Assembly (NCBI RefSeq): GCF_047730075.1
Contig: NZ_CP159831.1
Location: 2,356,001-2,420,000 of the forward strand
DNA length: 64,000 bases
Reading direction: 5' to 3'
Origin: Njordibacter sp905182035
GTDB lineage: Bacteria; Pseudomonadota; Gammaproteobacteria; Pseudomonadales; Balneatricaceae
The position numbers were made by a program, and so were the translations under genes. Every line of letters starts with the position of its first letter. Within the stretch, counting starts at the first letter, position 1. Below, one piece after another: positions 43,259 through 53,410 of the stretch. The notes beneath the pieces are model-generated. The model saw only the letters and a list, made by a program, of their open reading frames with translations, had not been told where the DNA came from and searched no databases.

Positions 43259-45670
43259 TTACGGCGCAGTCTTTTTACGGCGAGGTTTTCTTGCACCGCC
43301 AGAAGGCTTACCCTTTTGATCAAACAAAGGGGCATCTGCTGAAGTTTCAGCACTGGACTTCTTCGACTTAGGTTTAGGCTTTGACTTAGCTTTAGGCACA
43401 GGCCTTGATTTCGGTTTTGGACCCGTTTTAGACTTAATTTTTGGTGGCGCATCAGCTAACTCAAAATCAATTTTCTTTTCGTCTAGGTCTACTCGAACCA
43501 CTTGTACTTCAATACTGTCACCTAAGCGGAAACTTTTGCCACTGCGCTCTCCTTGGAGACGATGCTTAGCTGCATCAAAGTGATAATAATCACCTGGTAA
43601 CGCACTAATATGCACAAGGCCTTCAACATAAACATCAGCCAACTCAACAAACAAACCAAAACTAGTTACAGCATTAATGGTGCCATGGAAGTAATCACCG
43701 ATATGACCTTGCATGTATTCGCACTTAAGCCAGCCTTCTACATCCCAAACAGCAGCATCTGCTCGACGCTCAGCCATTGAGCAATGTTCGCCCAAAATCA
43801 CTACGTCCGCAGTGGTATATGGATACCATGGCGACTGTGGTTGCTTTTCAGTGGCTTTAATTCGCTTCACATACCGGCTCAACCGCTTGCTTTGAATCAC
43901 ACTGCGTATGGCACGATGAACGAGCAAGTCAGGGTAGCGACGAATGGGCGACGTAAAGTGCGCGTATGCGTCATAGCCTAAACCAAAATGGCCTTCGTTT
44001 TCTGGCGTATAAACGGCCTGACTTAATGAACGTAACATCACAGTTTGCACTAAGTGTGCGTCAGGACGGCCCTTGATAGAGCTCAACAGCGCCTGATAAT
44101 GCTTTGGTTTTGGCTCTTCCCCACCTGGCAATGAAAGACCCATTTCACCTAAAAATCCACGCAAGTTTTCTAGCTTGCTAGGCTTAGGGCCTTTGTGCAC
44201 ACGGAACAAACCATCTAGTTTATGCTTCGCTAAAAACTTAGCCGTACTCACGTTAGCCGCTAACATACACTCTTCAATCAACTTATGGGCATCGTTGCGG
44301 TGTACCGGCACTATGTCAGTTATTTTACGGTCTTCGCCAAAGATGATACGTGTTTCTTGGGTTTCAAAATCAATCGCGCCACGGGCGTCACGGGCAGAAC
44401 GCAAAGCAGAATACAGCTTATGCAATTGGTCTACAGGCTTTACTACATGGTTATATTCTTGACGTAAAGCCAGACATTGCTCATCATCTGAATCCAGCAT
44501 CGCACCCACTTTGGTGTAAGTTAAGCGGGCGTGAGAGTGGATTAAACCTTCGTAAAACTCGTAGCCACTCAACTTACCCTTACTGCTGATAGTCATCTCG
44601 CACACCATGACCAACCGATCGACATGGGGATTAAGAGAGCATAAACCGTTGGAAATAGCTTCTGGCAACATAGGGATTACACGCTCAGGAAAATACACTG
44701 AGGTTGCTCGCCTGTGAGCTTCTGTATCTAAAGCAGTGCCCGTGCGGACGTAATGGCTTACATCAGCAATAGCAACATATACACGCCAGCCACCTAAGGT
44801 TCTTTTACGGCAATAAACTGCGTCGTCAAAGTCGCGAGCGTCTTCTCCATCAATGGTAACAAAAGGCATTTCACGAAGATCAATACGATCATGCTTATCA
44901 GCTTCAGTGACTTCTGGGGCAAGCTTAGCAGCTTCATGACTGGCCTCTAACGGCCATTCATGGGGTATTTCGTGGGTTCGAATAGCAACATCAATCTCCA
45001 TGCCTGGAGCCATGTGTTCACCCAAAATCTCAGCAACTTCACCTACAGCTTGATTGCGTTTGTTAGGCTGGTGAGTAATGCGCACGGTAACATATTGGCC
45101 ATGCTGAGCTTGAAGTACGCTATCGCTTGAAATTAGAATGTCTTGGCTAATACGCTGATTATCTGGGCGCACAAAACAAATGCCATTTTCCTTCGTTAAC
45201 CGCCCCACAACTTGCCGAGTATTGTGCTCAGTCACTTCAACAATAGCGCCTTCGCTACGGCCTTTGCGGTCTACACCAGTAATACGAGCCAGGGCCTTGT
45301 CGCCATCTAACACAGCTCGCATTTGACGGTGGCTGAGAAATAAATCATCACCACCTGCATCGGGCTTTAAGAAACCAAAGCCATCTCGATGGCCTATGAT
45401 ACGGCCATGGATAAGGTCCATCTTATGGATAGCGCCATAGGCACCTTTGCGGTCACTTATCAGCTGGCCATCGCGTTCCATGGCACGTAAACGGCGACGC
45501 AGTGCTTCTACATCTTCTGCCTCAAACAAGGCCAGTTCAAAACTAACCTGTTTAAGCGTTGCTGGGCCGCTTCGGTCACGCAAGTGATCCATAATAAATT
45601 CACGGCTGGGAATTGGATTGTCGTACTTTTGCGCCTCACGCTGAGCATGTGGATCGTCGATTTGTGTCAT
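43259..45670 (-). CDS. rnr: ribonuclease R
   Basis: An 803-residue RNase II-family 3'-5' exoribonuclease that degrades structured RNA. Domains in order are an N-terminal helix-turn-helix, two cold-shock domains, the RNB catalytic domain (DGEDARDFDDAVYC with the Asp cluster; TSPIRRYPDLLVHR), an S1 domain (FVELADVYVEGLVHIS) and a Lys/Pro-rich tail typical of RNase R. It follows purA by 6 bp. Confidence 0.97.
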   Translation of the reverse strand: MTQIDDPHAQREAQKYDNPIPSREFIMDHLRDRSGPATLKQVSFELALFEAEDVEALRRRLRAMERDGQLISDRKGAYGAIHKMDLIHGRIIGHRDGFGFLKPDAGGDDLFLSHRQMRAVLDGDKALARITGVDRKGRSEGAIVEVTEHNTRQVVGRLTKENGICFVRPDNQRISQDILISSDSVLQAQHGQYVTVRITHQPNKRNQAVGEVAEILGEHMAPGMEIDVAIRTHEIPHEWPLEASHEAAKLAPEVTEADKHDRIDLREMPFVTIDGEDARDFDDAVYCRKRTLGGWRVYVAIADVSHYVRTGTALDTEAHRRATSVYFPERVIPMLPEAISNGLCSLNPHVDRLVMVCEMTISSKGKLSGYEFYEGLIHSHARLTYTKVGAMLDSDDEQCLALRQEYNHVVKPVDQLHKLYSALRSARDARGAIDFETQETRIIFGEDRKITDIVPVHRNDAHKLIEECMLAANVSTAKFLAKHKLDGLFRVHKGPKPSKLENLRGFLGEMGLSLPGGEEPKPKHYQALLSSIKGRPDAHLVQTVMLRSLSQAVYTPENEGHFGLGYDAYAHFTSPIRRYPDLLVHRAIRSVIQSKRLSRYVKRIKATEKQPQSPWYPYTTADVVILGEHCSMAERRADAAVWDVEGWLKCEYMQGHIGDYFHGTINAVTSFGLFVELADVYVEGLVHISALPGDYYHFDAAKHRLQGERSGKSFRLGDSIEVQVVRVDLDEKKIDFELADAPPKIKSKTGPKPKSRPVPKAKSKPKPKSKKSSAETSADAPLFDQKGKPSGGARKPRRKKTAP

Positions 45671-45676
45671 TTTTTC

Positions 45677-46972
45677 CTAGGAGCCAAAAGGATGGCGTTT
45701 AACAATTGTTTCAATTCGATCTGGGCCTGTGGAAATGATGTCCACTGGCGCCTCAATCAAGACTTCAATACGGGCAATGTAGGCCAACGCAGCAGCGGGT
45801 AGTTGTGCTTCTGTCTGGGTACCTACGGTAGACTCAGTCCAACCCGGCATGGTTTCGTAAATAGGGGTCACGGCTGCAAAACCTTCAGCATCGCTTGGGC
45901 AAGATACCTCATTACCCATGGCGTCATGGTAAGCAACACACATTTTAATTTCGTCCATACCATCCAATACATCCAGCTTAGTCAGGCAGATACCTGACAC
46001 ACTGTTAATCTGAATGGCATGTTTAAGTGCAACAGCATCAAACCAACCACAACGACGTGGGCGGCCTGTAGTAGCACCTAATTCATGGCCACGATTCGCA
46101 AGGCCTAAACCCACATCACAGAATAATTCTGTTGGGAATGGGCCGCTGCCAACACGTGTAGTGTACGCCTTGGTGATGCCTAAAATGTAATCTAGGTACA
46201 TTGGGCCAAAGCCAGAACCTGTAGCCGTGCCACCAGCAGTGGTATTTGAAGAGGTTACATAAGGGTATGTACCATGGTCAATGTCGAGCAATGTACCTTG
46301 GGCACCTTCAAACAGAATATCTTCACTTGCACGGCGCAAATCGTGAATTTCTGCAGTCACGTCGGTAAACATGGCTTTAATCTGCTCGGCTTGAGCCAAT
46401 GCAGTTTCTAAGACTTGGGTATAATCTAATGGTTTAACACGGTAGAAGTTTTGCAAGACAAAGTTATGATAAGTCATCACCTCTTTAAGCTTTACTGCAA
46501 ACCGTTGTGGATCTAGCAAATCTCCTAAACGCAAACCACGACGAGCCACCTTGTCTTCATAGGCAGGTCCAATCCCACGCCCTGTGGTGCCAATTTTCTC
46601 ATCACCACGAGCCAATTCACGCGCTTGATCTAGGGCAACGTGGTAAGGCAATATTAATGGGCAAGCAGTGCTAATACGCAAACGATCACGCACAGGAATA
46701 CCACGCTCTTCTAGCTCTGCCATTTCTTTTAGTAACGCATCCATAGCAACCACAACACCGTTACCTATAAAGCAGGTAACCGTGTCACGCAAAATACCTG
46801 AAGGAATTAAATGCAAAACAGTTTTTTCGCCTTCGATCACTAAAGTATGACCCGCGTTATGGCCCCCTTGAAAACGCACCACTGCCGTGGCCTGATCGGT
46901 GAGCAAGTCAACGATCTTACCTTTGCCTTCATCACCCCATTGGGTGCCTAAAACGACGACATTCTTACCCAT
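45677..46972 (-). CDS. purA: adenylosuccinate synthetase
   Basis: A 431-residue GTP-dependent enzyme making adenylosuccinate from IMP and aspartate. The P-loop GDEGKGK lies at residues 13-19, NAGHTLV binds IMP, and RGIGPAYEDK is typical. It lies between hisZ and rnr in the usual gammaproteobacterial hflC-hisZ-purA order. Confidence 0.97.
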   Translation of the reverse strand: MGKNVVVLGTQWGDEGKGKIVDLLTDQATAVVRFQGGHNAGHTLVIEGEKTVLHLIPSGILRDTVTCFIGNGVVVAMDALLKEMAELEERGIPVRDRLRISTACPLILPYHVALDQARELARGDEKIGTTGRGIGPAYEDKVARRGLRLGDLLDPQRFAVKLKEVMTYHNFVLQNFYRVKPLDYTQVLETALAQAEQIKAMFTDVTAEIHDLRRASEDILFEGAQGTLLDIDHGTYPYVTSSNTTAGGTATGSGFGPMYLDYILGITKAYTTRVGSGPFPTELFCDVGLGLANRGHELGATTGRPRRCGWFDAVALKHAIQINSVSGICLTKLDVLDGMDEIKMCVAYHDAMGNEVSCPSDAEGFAAVTPIYETMPGWTESTVGTQTEAQLPAAALAYIARIEVLIEAPVDIISTGPDRIETIVKRHPFGS

Positions 46973-47057
46973 AATATTTTGCTCTAGTTTATTGCTGCTG
47001 CACGTGAGATCACGCCAAAATTAAAATTCATAGTTTATAATAGAAGCCTATTTAAAC

Positions 47058-48254
47058 TTAGGATGTTGGGACTATTTTCCAAACATCATTTTGCCAAACT
47101 AATTGGCGGGAACACCGCTCTGGTGCAGGACTATCAAATAGTTGTGCAACCAAACGTTCGCCTTGCAGACGCAATTGAGATTGCATTATCCATAGACTTT
47201 TACGCTGTGCACTACTCAAACCTACTTCTGCTGGCATTGCAATGGTGTCAGCCTGCACCAAAGGCACCTCAGACAGTTCCGACAACACCTTTAAGTCGGC
47301 ACTAAATCCAGTTGCAGGCCGTGCCCGGCCAAACACCTTGCCAATATCATCATAACGACCACCCTTAGCAATGGCTTGGCCAAAAGCTGGTGTGAGGGCG
47401 GCAAAAACCACTCCAGTATGGTACTCATAACCACGTAGTTCGGCTAAATCAAAGTACAAGGTCACCTGAGGGAAGCGCGTGCTAACTGCCTCTGACAACT
47501 CACGTAAGTAGACAATGGCTGTAGAGACTTCTGCAGACACATTAGCAAATATTTGTTCGGCCTGATGTAAAACCGAAGTCTCACCGTATAACCGGGGCAG
47601 CTGTGACAGTATAGTTTTCGCCTCATCCGTCAAATCCATAGCTGACACCAGGACATCTATATCGGCTACTGCTTTACTTTGCAGCAGATTAAACAATTCT
47701 CTTTCATCATCATCAGCTAAGCCGATAGCATCAATCAAGCCACGGTAGATACCCACGTGGCCCAAGTCTAAGGTAATGGGATGTTTGATGCCTATCCTGG
47801 CGAGTGTTTCTAACATCAAACTAATGACCTCAAGGTCACTATCAATGCCAGCGTGACCATATAGTTCTGCGCCCACTTGTAACGGGCTGCGAGAGGCTAA
47901 GGGGTTGGCAGCGCTTGTGTGCAATACAGTATTGGAGTAACACAGGCGGTTGATACCATCACAGTCAATACTGTGGGCATCAATACGGGCAACTTGAGGC
48001 GTAATGTCTGCGCGAATACCCATGGTACGGCCAGTTTTTTGATCAATCACCTTAAAGGTGGCTAAATCTAAGTCATCACCAGTACCAATCAACAATGAAT
48101 CAATGTATTCAATGAGTGGCGGCATAACTAGGTCGTAACCCCATGCTTGGTATAGGTCGACCACGGTGCGGCGCAGGTCTTCTATACGGGCAGCTTCCGG
48201 GGGCAATACTTCTTTTACGCCATCTGGCAATAACCAGCGATTTGCACGACTCAT
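47058..48254 (-). CDS. hisZ: ATP phosphoribosyltransferase regulatory subunit
   Basis: A 398-residue class II histidyl-tRNA-synthetase-like protein that activates a short HisG in histidine synthesis. LLPDGVKEVLPPEAARIEDLR, FKVIDQKTGRTMGIRADITPQVARID and ELRGYEYHTGVVFAAL are characteristic. It lacks the anticodon-binding domain of true HisS. HisG is not in the window. Confidence 0.95.
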   Translation of the reverse strand: MSRANRWLLPDGVKEVLPPEAARIEDLRRTVVDLYQAWGYDLVMPPLIEYIDSLLIGTGDDLDLATFKVIDQKTGRTMGIRADITPQVARIDAHSIDCDGINRLCYSNTVLHTSAANPLASRSPLQVGAELYGHAGIDSDLEVISLMLETLARIGIKHPITLDLGHVGIYRGLIDAIGLADDDERELFNLLQSKAVADIDVLVSAMDLTDEAKTILSQLPRLYGETSVLHQAEQIFANVSAEVSTAIVYLRELSEAVSTRFPQVTLYFDLAELRGYEYHTGVVFAALTPAFGQAIAKGGRYDDIGKVFGRARPATGFSADLKVLSELSEVPLVQADTIAMPAEVGLSSAQRKSLWIMQSQLRLQGERLVAQLFDSPAPERCSRQLVWQNDVWKIVPTS

Positions 48255-48287
48255 GTGAGTTCCTGTTTCCCAAACAATTGCATTAAA

Positions 48288-48482
48288 TCAACGCACTAAA
48301 AGCAGTAAGGTAAGCCCTAAAAGCATACTTCCCAAACCTAACAGTCGCATATTGCGGTCACTTATCTGTGCTAGCTGAACCACTAATTGACGCCACCTTT
48401 GTGGGTATAAAAAAGGCAAAATACCTTCTATTATCAGCATCAAGCAAAAAGCCACCAGTAGGTGTTGGGTCAATTCATTCAT
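48288..48482 (-). CDS. DUF2065 small membrane protein (YjeT-like)
   Basis: A 64-residue protein with two transmembrane helices; ILPFLYPQRWRQLV and RLLGLGSMLLGL are family features. Its place between hflC and hisZ/purA is conserved in gammaproteobacteria. Function unknown, perhaps tied to HflKC. Confidence 0.88.
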   Translation of the reverse strand: MNELTQHLLVAFCLMLIIEGILPFLYPQRWRQLVVQLAQISDRNMRLLGLGSMLLGLTLLLLVR

Positions 48483-48668
48483 GGTTCTTTACTAATGCTT
48501 CAAACACAAAAAAACCGAGCATCATACGGCCCATCTCGGACCCTACTTCTCGGTTACACAATTGTACTTCTTTTAGCCACAAATGACCACCTTTCAGGCT
48601 TAAAAAGCAGCCACTAAAAAGGACCTCGAAAGGCCCTTTTAATGTCTTGCTAAAAGCAAGCCGAAGGC
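48483..48668. other. hflC-DUF2065 gap with terminator
   Basis: Besides the terminator at 48617-48640, AACCGAG near 48513 and CTCGGTT near 48549 can pair over a long loop. No gene is seen. Confidence 0.4.
48617..48640 (-). terminator. terminator after hflC
   Basis: On the minus strand AAAAGGGCCT-TTCG-AGGTCCTTTT makes a 10-bp stem (one G-U pair) with a UUCG tetraloop and ends in T5. It would stop the hfq-hflXKC transcript 29 bp after the hflC stop. Confidence 0.75.
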
Positions 48669-49541
48669 TTACTTCAGAGTAGACTGGTTCATGTACTTAA
48701 AGAACTCACTATCAGGCTCGATCAACATCACGTCACCACCAGCACCAAAGGTTTTACGGTAAGCATCTAAACTACGGTAAAAACTATAGAACTCTGGATC
48801 TTTGTTGAAGGCTGCAGCGTAGGTTGCTGCTGCAATGGCATCACCATCACCACGAATAAGCTCTGACTCACGGTAGGCATTCGCTTCGATGACCGTTTCT
48901 TGGCGATCTGCATCGGCACGAATACCTTCGGCCAGTTCCTTACCCTTAGAACGCAGTTCACGGGCTTCACGCTCACGCTCTGTGCGCATGCGACCGTAAA
49001 CAGATTCACTTACTTCCTGGGGTAAATCGATACGCTTCACGCGCACGTCAACCACCTCGATGCCCATATCTGTCTTAACTACTTCGTTAAGCTCTTCACG
49101 TAGTTCAGCCATTAGCTCATCACGCTCACCGGAAACTACTTCCGTTAAGGTGCGTTCGCCAAACTGGTTACGCAAACCGGTATCTACACGAGACGCTAAC
49201 AACTTAGCAGCGGTAAATTCATCACCAGAAGTTGCAGTATAGAAGTCAGCCACGTTGTGAATACGCCACTTGACGAAAGAATCAACAATCAAAGCTTTCT
49301 TTTCTAGCGTTAAGTAACGTTGTGGACGAGCATCCAAAGTAAGCACGCGAGCATCAAATATACGCACAGTGTTCACGAATGGAACTTTCACATGTAGGCC
49401 AGGCTGGATATCAAACTGCACCACCTCACCAAACTGAAGCATAATTGCGCGTTCTGTTTCCTTTACTACAAACAGTGTAGAAGAGGCGACAAGAAGTGCC
49501 ACAAATAAGCCAATTAAGGTCACTAAAGTACGAGTAGCCAT
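48669..49541 (-). CDS. hflC: HflC, membrane protease modulator
   Basis: A 290-residue stomatin/prohibitin (SPFH) protein with an N-terminal transmembrane helix and a periplasmic SPFH domain (FVVKETERAIMLQFGEVV, PGLHVKVPFVNTVRIFDAR, DVRVKRIDLPQEVSESVYGRM), then a coiled coil. With HflK it forms a cage around FtsH and limits its activity. One bp separates it from hflK. Confidence 0.95.
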   Translation of the reverse strand: MATRTLVTLIGLFVALLVASSTLFVVKETERAIMLQFGEVVQFDIQPGLHVKVPFVNTVRIFDARVLTLDARPQRYLTLEKKALIVDSFVKWRIHNVADFYTATSGDEFTAAKLLASRVDTGLRNQFGERTLTEVVSGERDELMAELREELNEVVKTDMGIEVVDVRVKRIDLPQEVSESVYGRMRTEREREARELRSKGKELAEGIRADADRQETVIEANAYRESELIRGDGDAIAAATYAAAFNKDPEFYSFYRSLDAYRKTFGAGGDVMLIEPDSEFFKYMNQSTLK

Positions 49542-49542
49542 G

Positions 49543-50721
49543 TTAACGAGACTCCCTTGAAGATGAACCGCCTTGAGTTAGCTGTTGAATTACACGGTTA
49601 GTAATTTCATCCACCATACTGGAAGACATTTTACCACCAGCACCCGTTGCTGCACGCAAAGATTGGTTCTGCATGATTTGGTCTAGGGGTAACACCATCA
49701 TGTTATTGCCACCCTTAACGTCTACCATGACCTTAGAAGCATTGGAAAGTACATCTTCCATGGCAACAATATAAAGGCGCTCACGTGTTACTTCTGGAGC
49801 CTTCCGGTATTCCGTTAGTAATTTAGTAAAACGAGTTGCTTCACCTTCTGCGCGGGCAACCACCTGCTCACGGTAGGCTTGGGCCTCTTCGCTCACACGC
49901 TGTGCACGACCACGAGATTCTGGCACGATACCGTTGGCATAGGCTTGGGCCTCGTTTTTAACTCGCTGCTCATCTTCACGAGCCTTTATCACGTCATCAA
50001 ACGCATCCTGCACTTGCGAAGGTGCTGCCGTATTTTCTATGTTTACTTTAATGACTTCTAAGCCAGTCTGGTAGTCATTCAATAAGGCCTGCAATCGGCT
50101 TTCAATATCTAAAGCCAGAAGGGCACGGCCTTCGGTCAGCACAGAGTGCATTTCCGAACCGCCTACCACATGACGCAAGGCACTTTGCGTAGCTTGTAAT
50201 AAGCTATTTTCTGGATCTCTAACTTCTAACAAGAAATCTTTAGGACTAGACACAACGTATTGAACCGATAAACCCACTTCAACGATGTTTTCATCTTCTG
50301 TAAGCATTAAGGCACGATGTTCAACGTTACGAACAGCCGTGACATTAACTTTAGTGACAAGATCAACCAACGGTGGATTCCAATGCAAGCCAGGCTGCAC
50401 AGTTTCACTGAACTTGCCAAGGCGCAAAATCACTGCACGCTCTTGTTGGTCTACGGTATAGAAACCCATACCTGCCCATAAAACTATAATAATTACGGCA
50501 CCAAAACCAATAATTTTACCTGTAGAAGTTGGGGTATTACCACCACCTGAACCAGAGGTCTCTTTATTACCAGAACCACCAAATAAGCCATTGAATTTCT
50601 CAATAAGCTTACCTAACGCTTCATCTAGATCAGGTGGCCCCTGATCTTGTCCATTTGGACGACGATTGCCGCCCCATGGATCTTGGTCTTTACCGTTATT
50701 ACCCGGTTCATTCCAGGCCAT
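49543..50721 (-). CDS. hflK: HflK, membrane protease modulator
   Basis: A 392-residue SPFH protein. A Gly/Asn/Pro-rich cytosolic N-terminus (MAWNEPGNNGKDQDPWGGN) precedes a transmembrane helix near residues 73-93 and the SPFH domain (YTVDQQERAVILRLGKFSETVQPGLHW). The C-terminus is a long coiled coil. It partners HflC at FtsH. Confidence 0.95.
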   Translation of the reverse strand: MAWNEPGNNGKDQDPWGGNRRPNGQDQGPPDLDEALGKLIEKFNGLFGGSGNKETSGSGGGNTPTSTGKIIGFGAVIIIVLWAGMGFYTVDQQERAVILRLGKFSETVQPGLHWNPPLVDLVTKVNVTAVRNVEHRALMLTEDENIVEVGLSVQYVVSSPKDFLLEVRDPENSLLQATQSALRHVVGGSEMHSVLTEGRALLALDIESRLQALLNDYQTGLEVIKVNIENTAAPSQVQDAFDDVIKAREDEQRVKNEAQAYANGIVPESRGRAQRVSEEAQAYREQVVARAEGEATRFTKLLTEYRKAPEVTRERLYIVAMEDVLSNASKVMVDVKGGNNMMVLPLDQIMQNQSLRAATGAGGKMSSSMVDEITNRVIQQLTQGGSSSRESR

Positions 50722-50754
50722 AATCTTCTCCTGATTATTGCAGTTATTAAATGG

Positions 50755-52065
50755 TTATGAGTCCCATGGGTTGGCTGGTTTGCCTACAAAAGGCGTTGCA
50801 TCCATTCCTATACGACTCAATGTTTGTAAAAAATCTCGCTTTTGTAAGCGCACGTTCAACACCATGTGGCCTTGATCGTTAATACCTTCTTTTTCTACGG
50901 CGTCTAAGGCATAAAGCTGAGCTCTCAAATTACCATACTGAGGTTCCAGCACAAGTTGTTGAGCAAAAATTTCACCACCTAAGCGCTCACTAATGGCTTG
51001 CACCAGAAGGTCTACACCCTCACCCGTTAGAGCACTTAACCAAACCCTTCTTGGCACACCATAACCATCACGGTCAATACGTGGGGGGCAATCTTCTAAC
51101 ATATCAATCTTGTTGTACACCAATAAATGGGGTAAATCATCGGCGCCAATTTCTTCCAGCACCGATTCAACTTCTTCTATGTTATCGTCACGTTTTTCAT
51201 CATTTGCATCAATCAAGTGAAGTAATAACGTTGCTTCCGCCGTTTCTTGTAGCGTAGCACGAAAGGCATCTACAAGCTTATGGGGTAAGTGACGAATAAA
51301 ACCTACCGTGTCTACCAATATAGTGGGGCCAACATCTTTAATTTCAAGGCGTCTAAAGGTTGGATCCAAGGTGGCAAATAATTGGTCTGCAGCATACACA
51401 TCGGCAATGGTAATTCGATTAAACAAACTGGACTTACCAGCGTTAGTGTAGCCCACCAAAGAAATGGTAGGCACCTCTGCACGGCGACGAGCACGACGCC
51501 CTTGCTCACGTTGCTTACGCACCTTACCTAAGCGCTTTAATATGGTATTGATACGCACACGCAGTAAACGACGGTCAGTTTCTAACTGGGTTTCACCTGG
51601 ACCACGCAGACCAATACCACCTTTTTGACGCTCCAAGTGGGTCCAGCCTCGAACCAAGCGAGTAGACATATGCTCTAGCTGAGCCAACTCAACTTGCAAC
51701 TTACCCTCATGGGTACGGGCACGCTGGGCGAAAATATCAAGAATCAAACCTGTGCGGTCTAACACTCGGCACTGCAGTTCAAGCTCTAAATTTCTTTCTT
51801 GACCAGGGCTTAAGGCATGGTTAAAGATGACAATTTCAGCTTCGTGTTGTTCCACGGCCAGCTTAATCTCTTCTACTTTACCAGAACCAGCATAGGTTTT
51901 TGGATGAGGAGTTGCGCGTGAGCCACCTATTGTTTCTAGGGGATCTGCACCAGCTGAATAAACCAGCTCTTTTAATTCATTGGCATCTTCACGCTCACCC
52001 TCTTGGCCCATTTCAAGATGGACAAGGATCGCACGTTCGCCTGATTGGTGACGTTCAAAAAACAA
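50755..52065 (-). CDS. hflX: ribosome-associated GTPase HflX
   Basis: A 436-residue GTPase that splits stalled 70S ribosomes. It has the HflX N-terminal domain (GSGKVEEIKLAVEQHEAEIVIFNHALSP), a linker helix (GPGETQLETDRRLLR) and the G domain with G1 GYTNAGKSSLF, DTVGFIRHLP and NKIDML. The frame starts at TTG 52065 with AGG 9 bp upstream; the residues FFERHQSGERA match the family N-terminus, so a UUG start is likely. Confidence 0.95.
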   Translation of the reverse strand: MFFERHQSGERAILVHLEMGQEGEREDANELKELVYSAGADPLETIGGSRATPHPKTYAGSGKVEEIKLAVEQHEAEIVIFNHALSPGQERNLELELQCRVLDRTGLILDIFAQRARTHEGKLQVELAQLEHMSTRLVRGWTHLERQKGGIGLRGPGETQLETDRRLLRVRINTILKRLGKVRKQREQGRRARRRAEVPTISLVGYTNAGKSSLFNRITIADVYAADQLFATLDPTFRRLEIKDVGPTILVDTVGFIRHLPHKLVDAFRATLQETAEATLLLHLIDANDEKRDDNIEEVESVLEEIGADDLPHLLVYNKIDMLEDCPPRIDRDGYGVPRRVWLSALTGEGVDLLVQAISERLGGEIFAQQLVLEPQYGNLRAQLYALDAVEKEGINDQGHMVLNVRLQKRDFLQTLSRIGMDATPFVGKPANPWDS

Positions 52066-52085
52066 AACAATAACCTAAATCAAAG

Positions 52086-52105
52086 CGAGCACCCTTAGGT
52101 GCTCG
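52086..52105 (-). terminator. hairpin between hfq and hflX
   Basis: CGAGCACC-CTTA-GGTGCTCG is a perfect 8-bp stem just before hflX. The following minus-strand T run is interrupted (GCTTTGATTT), so partial termination or an RNA processing site is more likely than a full stop. Confidence 0.5.
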
Positions 52106-52131
52106 TCGGGGTTTCAAAAAAGCCAACAAAA

Positions 52132-52365
52132 TTAATCTAGTTCGTCTTCAGCTGGCATTTTAACTGGGCGAGACGGCACTACAGTTGAAATGGCATGTTT
52201 ATATACCATTTGGGAAACGGTATTTTTCAGCAGGATTACAAATTGATCGAAAGACTCAATCTGGCCCTGTAATTTAATACCGTTTACCAAAAAAATAGAA
52301 ACCGGCACTCGCTCCTTGCGTAATACGTTCAAGTAAGGGTCTTGTAGGGTTTGCCCTTTTGACAT
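52132..52365 (-). CDS. hfq: RNA chaperone Hfq
   Basis: A 77-residue Sm-like protein that pairs small RNAs with mRNAs. MSKGQTLQDPYLNVLRKERVPVSIFLVNGIKLQGQIESFDQFVILLKN and YKHAISTVVPSR cover Sm1 and Sm2, with Q8, F42-type proximal residues and the YKHA motif. The frame is open to 52443, but AGGAG before the ATG at 52365 and family length fix the start. Confidence 0.97.
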   Translation of the reverse strand: MSKGQTLQDPYLNVLRKERVPVSIFLVNGIKLQGQIESFDQFVILLKNTVSQMVYKHAISTVVPSRPVKMPAEDELD

Positions 52366-52465
52366 GGTAGCTCCTTGTAACATTAATATAACTTTAGGGT
52401 AAAGTTCGAGAATTATGATGCGTAAATGTACCAACAGATGCAAGTCGTTTTACGCAGCCTTTACG

Positions 52466-53407
52466 CTAAAACCCTATTCTATCGAATATTTGCAAAACTT
52501 TGAATGCTAATTTTGTATCTAAACTATCAAACATCTGTAATTCTGGCCAACTGCGCAGCCAAGTCAACTGTCTTTTAGCTAATTGCCGAGTTGCCACAAT
52601 GCCCTTGTATTGCATCATTGCGTAGTCGTATTCGCCAGCCAAGTGTTGCCACATCTGACGATACCCTACACAACGCATGGAGGGCAGATCTAAATGCAGG
52701 TCTCCACGGGCCATTAAAGACTTCACTTCGTGCTTAAAACCTTGCTGCAACATTATTTCATAACGCTGCTCTATGCGCTGGTGTAACAAGGCTCGATCTG
52801 GCGGCCATACGCCAACTGAAGTCACTTGATATGGCAAGGACTGCTGCTTTTGCCTAGACCAATGGGCCGTTAAGGTTTCTCCACTAAGCAAAAACACTTC
52901 CATGGCCCGCGTAATCCGCTGGGGATCAGTAGCATTAATACGCGCCCCAGCCACTGGATCAATTTCACACAAACGGACATGCATTGCCCCTAGGCCGTGG
53001 TCTTGTATTTCTTGCTCTAACTGCCCGCGTATAACCGGCTCTGATATAGGCAATTGCGCTAAACCATCCACTAACGCCTTATAGTACATCATGGTGCCCC
53101 CCACCAGCAGGGGCACCTTACCACGAGCGGTAATTTGTGCCATAAGGGCTAACGCATCAGTGCGAAACCGAGCTGCCGAATAAGCCTCAAGGGGATCACA
53201 AATATCAATCAGATGATGAGGTGCTGCGGCTAGGGTGGAGGAATCTGGTTTTGCACTGCCGATATCCATGCCTTGATATATTTGCGCCGAATCTACAGAA
53301 ATAATTTCACAGGCTCGTTGCTGCACCAGCTCTACAGCTAAATCTGTTTTACCTGCAGCAGTTGGGCCCATAAGAAAAATGGCCGGTGATAACTGACTAG
53401 GACACAC
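52466..53407 (-). CDS. miaA: tRNA dimethylallyltransferase
   Basis: A 313-residue prenyltransferase making i6A37 in tRNAs reading UNN codons. The P-loop is GPTAAGKT at residues 14-21; further motifs are ISVDSAQIYQGMDIGSAKP, LVGGTMMYYKALVDGL and MRCVGYRQMW. The start is GTG at 53407, 3 bp after the mutL stop, with CAGG nearby. Confidence 0.95.
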   Translation of the reverse strand: MCPSQLSPAIFLMGPTAAGKTDLAVELVQQRACEIISVDSAQIYQGMDIGSAKPDSSTLAAAPHHLIDICDPLEAYSAARFRTDALALMAQITARGKVPLLVGGTMMYYKALVDGLAQLPISEPVIRGQLEQEIQDHGLGAMHVRLCEIDPVAGARINATDPQRITRAMEVFLLSGETLTAHWSRQKQQSLPYQVTSVGVWPPDRALLHQRIEQRYEIMLQQGFKHEVKSLMARGDLHLDLPSMRCVGYRQMWQHLAGEYDYAMMQYKGIVATRQLAKRQLTWLRSWPELQMFDSLDTKLAFKVLQIFDRIGF

Positions 53408-53410
53408 CTG